A stretch of 10,000 bases of DNA, taken from positions 165,001 to 175,000 of the forward strand of contig WPIO01000119.1 in assembly GCA_009760855.2 (NCBI GenBank). Reading direction: 5' to 3'. Shown in pieces: positions 6,740 to 10,000 of the stretch. The stretch's first letter is position 1, and each line of letters begins with the position of its first letter. A program made the position numbers and the translations under genes. The notes below the pieces were generated by a model. That model was not told where the DNA came from. It ran no database searches and saw only the letters and a program-made list of their open reading frames with translations. Origin of the DNA: Cristatella mucedo. Lineage: Eukaryota; Bryozoa; Phylactolaemata; Cristatellidae.

Positions 6740-7565
6740 TTTTAATGTCATGTCAGGGGACGTTGTAACGTACATAGGTGGTGAGTTCCAGGCTTTTGGA
6801 GCATAGGAACTAAATGCACTGTCTCCAGCGGTTTTGAGGTTCGTACGAGGTATGGCTAAACGATATGAATCAGAACAGTGGATAGTACTTTCGCGTGGTG
6901 GGGGAGCAGTTCCGATAGGTAGGCTGGAGCTAGAGAATGAAGGGACCTAAAATTGAGTGACAAAACCTTGAAATCGGTGCTTTGCTTGACTGGTAGCCAG
7001 TGCAGGTCGGCAAGAAGTCATGAGATGTGGCAACGACAACTACTCTCCTACTGCCGACTATGGCACATCCTTTTCAGCGGTCCTGAGCTGCTACTTCGAT
7101 GCTACTCACTACCTCAACTGCTCTCCTGACTCTGCTATGCTTCCCGCTTTCTCTTTATTGGGTGAGACGAAGTCTGTTGGCTACCGAATGCGTACCGAAA
7201 GCCGCTTAGGCTGTGAGTGCGCTGTACAAAACTCTCCTGCATAGCACCCACATGGTCTTTATGACTTTGTGGAGTTCCAGACGGAGATACAAACTGCGAC
7301 GCTCACGACAGACAGGCCTAGCTGCAGAATTTTGCACCAGCTGTTAGCACCTGATAGCACAGGCCGGTAGACCAGCAGGCAGTGATTTACAGAAGTCAAG
7401 ACGGGATGTCACAAATGCATGGACCAATTTAGATTTGGTATTTCTGCCTAGACAAGCCCGAATTTAAGTAAAGTTATGTAGCTGAAAGTAAGCAGCCTTG
7501 ACATTGGAGCTGATGTGGCTGTCTAACGAAAGGTCCCTTTGGAACACGATACCTAGATTACAAGT
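6740..7565 (-). pseudogene. Retrotransposon ORF2 C-terminal region, split by an insertion
   Basis: The minus strand gives N-L-G-I-V-F-Q-R-D-L-S-L-D-S-H, then K-L-V-H-A-F-V-T-S-R-L-D-F-C and L-Q-L-V-Q-N-S-A-A-R, and, after an insertion (about 7296-7038), C-H-I-S-stop-L-L-A-D-L-H-W-L-P-V. It ends with S-Y-R-L-A-I-P-R-T-N and G-D-S-A-F-S-S-Y-A-P-K-A-W-N-S (about 6778-6826), then K-R-R-L-K-C and a stop. This is the usual tail of CR1/L2 ORF2 proteins. Frame changes occur near 6890 and a stop near 7460. Confidence 0.8.
7038..7296. other. Insertion of about 260 bp inside retrotransposon copy 1
   Basis: Fragment C (9640-9818) has the segments flanking this region directly joined, as does the family in general (A-A-R-L-V-C-R, a few residues, then H-I-T-P-I-L). 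In copy 1 the same two segments are separated by about 260 bases with no retrotransposon similarity. Both edges carry cgac (7034-7037 and 7297-7300), which could be a short target-site duplication. I see no terminal inverted repeats, B-box or A-tail. It could be an unknown short mobile element or filler from a repair event. Confidence 0.6.
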
Positions 7566-7568
7566 AGA

Positions 7569-8462
7569 TTAAACAGGAGATATGCCGGCAGTGGCAATAT
7601 TTAGCATAAGGTTTTCCAATTTCTGAATCACGCTTCGCTTGCCCATAGCTAATAAGTTGGTTTTGTCGTCATTCAATTTAAGACAGTTTGCTGCCATCCA
7701 TTTTCGAATGTCATCAATACATGCTGCAAGGGTGTGTAGATAATTCAGCATGCTCGAAGGCTGGGAGTGATCAAAGCAAAGGTACAACTGAGTGACATCT
7801 GCATAGAAATGAAAGATGGGATTGTGCTTGGCGATCACATCGGCAAGAGGGAGAGTATAGATTGTGAAAAGGAGAGGACCGAGCACAGAACCCTGAGGGG
7901 TACCCTGTACTTAAATGGTTCACCGGATGATCATCGACCGTTCACATCAACACTCGAGAGTATCCCACTGAGATATGACCTGAACGATTGCAGTGCAGTG
8001 CCAATGATCAGGCGAGATTCAAGACGCTCAAAAAGGACTTGATGATCGAAAGTATCGAATGCTACCGAAAGATCCATCATAAAAGCAGAGAGTTTACTTG
8101 AGTCTGCATTACTTAGAAGGTCGTTGTAAGAAGTAATCAATGCTCACTCTGTGCAGTGATTCGCTCTAAAACCAGACTGGAACTTACTAGCATGGTTGGA
8201 AGTTTCAATATATGAGTGCAGCTGGTCAACCACGACTCGTTCCAGTGTCTTTGATAGAAACGGTAAAAGTGAAACTGGGTGGAAGTTGTTCTAGTTCTAG
8301 TGGTCTAGTGTTGCTTTCTTGAGTAGTGGCCTGACTACAGCTTTTTGAAAGGTGCTGGGGCATGACCTGAGGCAAATGACATATTTATGATGTTAGTTAT
8401 ACGTGGCAGCAGCAGATCAATGTATTGTAGAAGCAGAACAGTGGGAATAGGGTCCAAAGGAC
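7569..8462 (-). pseudogene. Reverse transcriptase domain, inactivated
   Basis: It begins with P-L-D-P-I-P-T (8440-8460). V-S-L-L-P-F-L-S-K-T-L-E-R-V-V and F-Q-S-G-F-R (about 8162-8182) follow. The motif A segment D-L-S-V-A-F-D-T-F-D-H lies at about 8041-8080, then F-R-S-Y-L-S-G. Motif C should read Y-A-D-D but here is Y-A-D-V (7794-7805), so one of the two adjacent metal-binding Asp residues is lost (GTC codon). L-K-L-N-D-D-K-T-N follows, as expected for the family. Stops lie at 8144-8146 (T-E-stop-A-L where T-E-T-A-L is usual) and near 8290-8300, plus a frame break between the motif A and motif C segments. Cannot be active. Confidence 0.85.
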
Positions 8463-8469
8463 TAGTTGA

Positions 8470-9110
8470 CTTCTTTGATTGAGATATGAACTTCAGGACG
8501 AGGTCACGAATGACCTTGAATGTAGACGTTGAGGTACTGCATGAAATTGAGGAGTAGCATTCTAGGAGGATAGTGCCATCTTAGGGATGGACTCCCTGAT
8601 CTTGTCTATCTTGTTTACAAAGAAGCCAGAGAAGCGATCAGATAGATCATCACTGGGATCATTAGGTAAGGAGCTAACCTGGGAGCGGTTAGGAGATGGT
8701 GGATCGTCTATGTCAGCATTTTTGGATTGTGCACCTGTGATTCCACAATGTTAATATAGAAGCTAGACTTGGCCTTTTCAAGGATCGATGGGTACAATCT
8801 ACAGTAGTCCTCGCGTGCAAATCGATGGACAGTCAGTCCTGATCTTTTGTATGGTTTTTCAAGCTTGTGCTTTGTAGACCTACCTAGTTTAATGTCTGTG
8901 GTAAACTATAGGCCGTCTGAGGGAGAGCGCATGGTGGGCTTAGTCAGAGGTGCAAACTCGTGGAGCATTTCAGCTAGTATCGTGTTACAGCAATCTACCA
9001 ATGATGATAGGTCGGAAGGGGGATTGAGCAGCAGAGGCAAAGCAGATATTCTCGCATGAATAGCGTCGATGTCAAGGGTCTTGAGGTTTCGCAATTCACT
9101 GGTGATTTTA
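8470..9110 (-). pseudogene. Linker/pre-RT region of the retrotransposon ORF2
   Basis: Between endonuclease and RT the minus strand gives N-L-K-T-L-D-I-D-A-I and F-A-P-L-T-K, then K-L-E-K-P-Y-K-R-S-G-L-T-V-H-R. It continues with Y-P-S-I-L-E-K-A-K-S-S-F-Y and S-D-R-F-S-G-F-F-V-N-K-I-D-K-I. These match the order of the L2/CR1 linker: the APL motif, a basic R-K-L-E-like helix, the A-K-S-S-Y-Y segment and the F-F-x-x-K-I segment. At least one stop (after N-P-K-M-L-T) and frame changes break it. The part at 8906-9110 is in one open frame. Confidence 0.7.
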
Positions 9111-9111
9111 G

Positions 9112-9141
9112 ATGAGGAGGAGGAGGAGGAGGAGGAGGAGG
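9112..9141. repeat. (AGG)n trinucleotide repeat inside the retrotransposon
   Basis: About nine GGA/AGG units in a row on the plus strand. On the minus strand they encode a run of Ser in the frame just after the endonuclease (or Pro in another frame). Family members normally have no such run here, so the repeat most likely expanded after insertion. Confidence 0.9.
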
Positions 9142-9149
9142 GCCCACAT

Positions 9150-9420
9150 TGTAGACTGAATGAAATCTGCATGTGGTCAGATAAGCAGAATTTGGTAATA
9201 ATTGATGATGACAAACTGCAGTTGCATGAGAAAATTTTGGTTGAGTATGTGACCCTTGATGTGAGTAGGGCAATGCCCATAAATCAAACTAGGGCCATGC
9301 ACATAAACCACACGAGACAATGATTCAGTCAGTCAGTGCACGCAATTCAGTGTTGAAAGAGTCATATAAGTTATCAAAATGAATGTTGAAGTCACATGTA
9401 ATGAGGAAAGATCGATTTCT
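9150..9420 (-). pseudogene. APE-type endonuclease C-terminal remnant
   Basis: The frame near 9410-9350 gives S-F-L-I-T-C-D-F-N-I-H-F-D-N, matching the G-D-F-N-I-H motif of retrotransposon apurinic-type endonucleases with Gly changed to Cys. A stop interrupts the frame after A-L-T-D. After a frame change the sequence continues to C-L-S-D-H-M-Q-I-S-F-S, which holds the S-D-H motif (9173-9181) that ends this domain and carries the catalytic Asp-His pair. The N-terminal two-thirds are absent; sequence beyond about 9477 belongs to other fragments. Confidence 0.75.
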
Positions 9421-9477
9421 TGCACACACAATCGAAACATGATTAGAGAAATCTGAGATACAGGAGGACTTTGTACA

Positions 9478-9487
9478 GGGGGGGGGG
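9478..9487. repeat. G10 homopolymer at a retrotransposon fragment junction
   Basis: Ten G bases separate the endonuclease remnant of copy 1 (below 9477) from fragment B (above 9488). The run marks the junction where reading order jumps from endonuclease back to a reverse transcriptase segment. Confidence 0.85.
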
Positions 9488-9605
9488 ACGATAGACTACT
9501 GCCATGATCTAGTGTTGCTTTCTTAATTAGTGGTCTGACAAAAGCCTTTTTATGATGTAGAAGGAACAATATCTGATGCTAATGACAAATTTATTGTGTT
9601 ATTTA
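9488..9605 (-). mobile_element. Retrotransposon fragment B (early RT segment)
   Basis: This stretch repeats the copy 1 sequence at about 8299-8400, sharing the 17-base word tctagtgttgctttctt and the following tagtgg and ctgac. The minus strand gives K-A-F-V-R-P-L-I-K-K-A-T-L-D-H against copy 1 K-A-V-V-R-P-L-L-K-K-A-T-L-D-H. Upstream both have I-I/I-N-(M/L)-S-(F/L)-A-S. It is a separate, diverged copy of the same family, limited to about 115 bases and holding its own stop. Confidence 0.8.
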
Positions 9606-9619
9606 TGGATTAGACTCGA

Positions 9620-9638
9620 AGGGAGAGAGAGAGAGAGA
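9620..9638. repeat. (GA)n repeat
   Basis: Short GA dinucleotide run (gggagagagagagagagagc region) between fragments B and C of the retrotransposon. Confidence 0.85.
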
Positions 9639-9639
9639 G

Positions 9640-9818
9640 CAGGTGGAAGGATGCCCGAACTGATTAGGAAGTAGTTTGGATTGGTAGGCTGTGACACGAG
9701 AGGGAAGGGACCTGAAAGTAATGGGGAGCCATCGCAGGTCGGTGAGAATCGGTGTAATGTGGCAATCTTTACTTCCACGACAGACTAGCCTAGCTGCTGA
9801 CGTATGCACCAACTTCTC
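9640..9818 (-). mobile_element. Retrotransposon fragment C (ORF2 C-terminal segment)
   Basis: The minus strand gives H-T-S-A-A-R-L-V-C-R-G-S-K-D-C, then H-I-T-P-I-L-T-D-L-R-W-L-P-I, the same region as copy 1 at about 7340-7290 joined to 7035-6890. It lacks the copy 1 insertion and carries its own deletion of roughly 35 bases after W-L-P-I. In the minus direction it precedes fragment B and copy 1, although it encodes the most C-terminal part of the three. It must therefore come from a separate insertion or rearrangement. Confidence 0.8.
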
Positions 9819-9826
9819 TTGATCTA

Positions 9827-9866
<40 letters not shown>

Positions 9867-9888
9867 TCTCTCTCTATTCTCTCTCTTT
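9827..9888. repeat. C-run and (CT)n microsatellite
   Basis: Seven C bases, then about 16 CT units with later interruptions (gctctctctctattctctctc). It abuts the truncated edge of retrotransposon fragment C. CT-rich imperfect sequence continues to the window end. Confidence 0.9.
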
Positions 9889-10000
9889 CGATATCGTTGT
9901 ATCAATCTCGCTCTCTCTTACTCCTTTTCTCAAGGTCTCCCTAAGGCTCACTCTCGTTTAGACTTTCATGTTCTCTTTTGCTAGTTCGTCTTTTTCGGTC
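9889..10000. other. T/C-rich sequence at the right edge, no gene seen
   Basis: Continues the pyrimidine bias (ctcgctctctcttactcc, ttctcttttgctagttcg). No frame or retrotransposon similarity is recognisable in this last stretch. Confidence 0.5.

Larger units (their letters stand above)
6541..9477 (-). mobile_element. Decayed CR1/L2-like non-LTR retrotransposon, 5'-truncated copy 1
   Basis: On the minus strand the element reads, 5' to 3': endonuclease C-terminus (about 9420-9150), linker and pre-RT region (about 9110-8470), reverse transcriptase (about 8460-7570), conserved C-terminal region (about 7565-6740) and a 3' untranslated tail. The tail ends near atggcgctatactgtcatta (plus about 6571-6544), a form like the GGCGCTATA ends of L2/CR1 families. 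The family diagnostics are the sequences P-L-D-P-I-P-T, F-Q-S-G-F-R, D-L-S-V-A-F-D-T, H-A-F-V-T-S-R-L-D, D-L-H-W-L-P-V and A-P-K-A-W-N-S. The copy is dead: the first half of the endonuclease is absent, there are in-frame stops (for example 8144-8146 and two TAGs near 8290-8300) and frame changes, a catalytic residue is altered and there is an insertion near 7038-7296. Boundaries are approximate and no target-site duplication could be assigned. Confidence 0.88.

Noticed and set aside
7767-8042. Plus-strand open frame of 91 codons
   Set aside because: Lies antisense to the reverse transcriptase motifs A to C, so it is a shadow.
9819-9905. Arg-Glu repeat at the start of a minus-strand open frame
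   Set aside because: It is simply the (CT)n microsatellite read in frame with retrotransposon fragment C.
1-10000. CRISPR array, bacterial operon, integron or phage module
   Set aside because: No regularly spaced direct repeats, ribosome-binding sites or prokaryotic gene spacing; the repeats present are microsatellites and the genes are eukaryotic in type.

Overview
The window looks like nuclear DNA from an animal (metazoan). It carries a leucine-rich-repeat/immunoglobulin/transmembrane receptor exon with a plausible splice acceptor and a poly(A) signal. It also carries CR1/L2-type non-LTR retrotransposon relics and many microsatellites (CAG, CT/GA, GGGA, AGG, homopolymeric G and C). There is no bacterial gene organisation. 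The phylum cannot be fixed from this sequence alone; an invertebrate such as a spiralian worm is a guess.

Layout. At the left edge (about 11-148, minus strand) there is a possible small coding exon whose polypyrimidine tract is a (CCCT)n microsatellite. From 150 to about 2340 I see no convincing gene. This stretch holds low-complexity tracts (purine-rich 466-590, C13 at 627-639, CT repeat at 1029), a perfect 10-bp-stem hairpin at 1268-1290 and a tRNA-like RNA polymerase III B-box at 2278-2288. Two candidate splice acceptors follow, at 2390 and 2585.

The one clear gene is on the plus strand at about 2586-4060. It encodes the 3' part of a type I membrane protein in the order LRRs, LRRCT, degenerate Ig-like domain, Gln/Ser/Pro/Thr-rich stalk, one transmembrane helix and a cytoplasmic tail with a proline run and an NPxF motif. 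Its 5' exons (signal peptide, LRRNT, first LRRs) were not found in the window. The 3' UTR probably runs to a poly(A) signal at 4559-4564. From about 4600 to 6190 there is intergenic sequence with a G-run cluster and CAG tracts, then a pyrimidine-rich stretch to about 6440.

From about 6541 to the right end the sequence is visibly more A/T-rich and is built of decayed minus-strand CR1/L2-like retrotransposon copies. One long 5'-truncated copy (about 9477 down to 6541) holds the endonuclease C-terminus, the full reverse transcriptase region and the 3' tail. It has several stops, frameshifts, a YADD-to-YADV active-site change and an insertion of about 260 bp. Two further fragments of the same family (about 9488-9605 and 9640-9818) lie upstream of it in scrambled order, with microsatellites at the junctions. 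The window ends in CT-rich repeats. Only the receptor gene, and possibly the left-edge exon, looks functional; the two are not obviously related.
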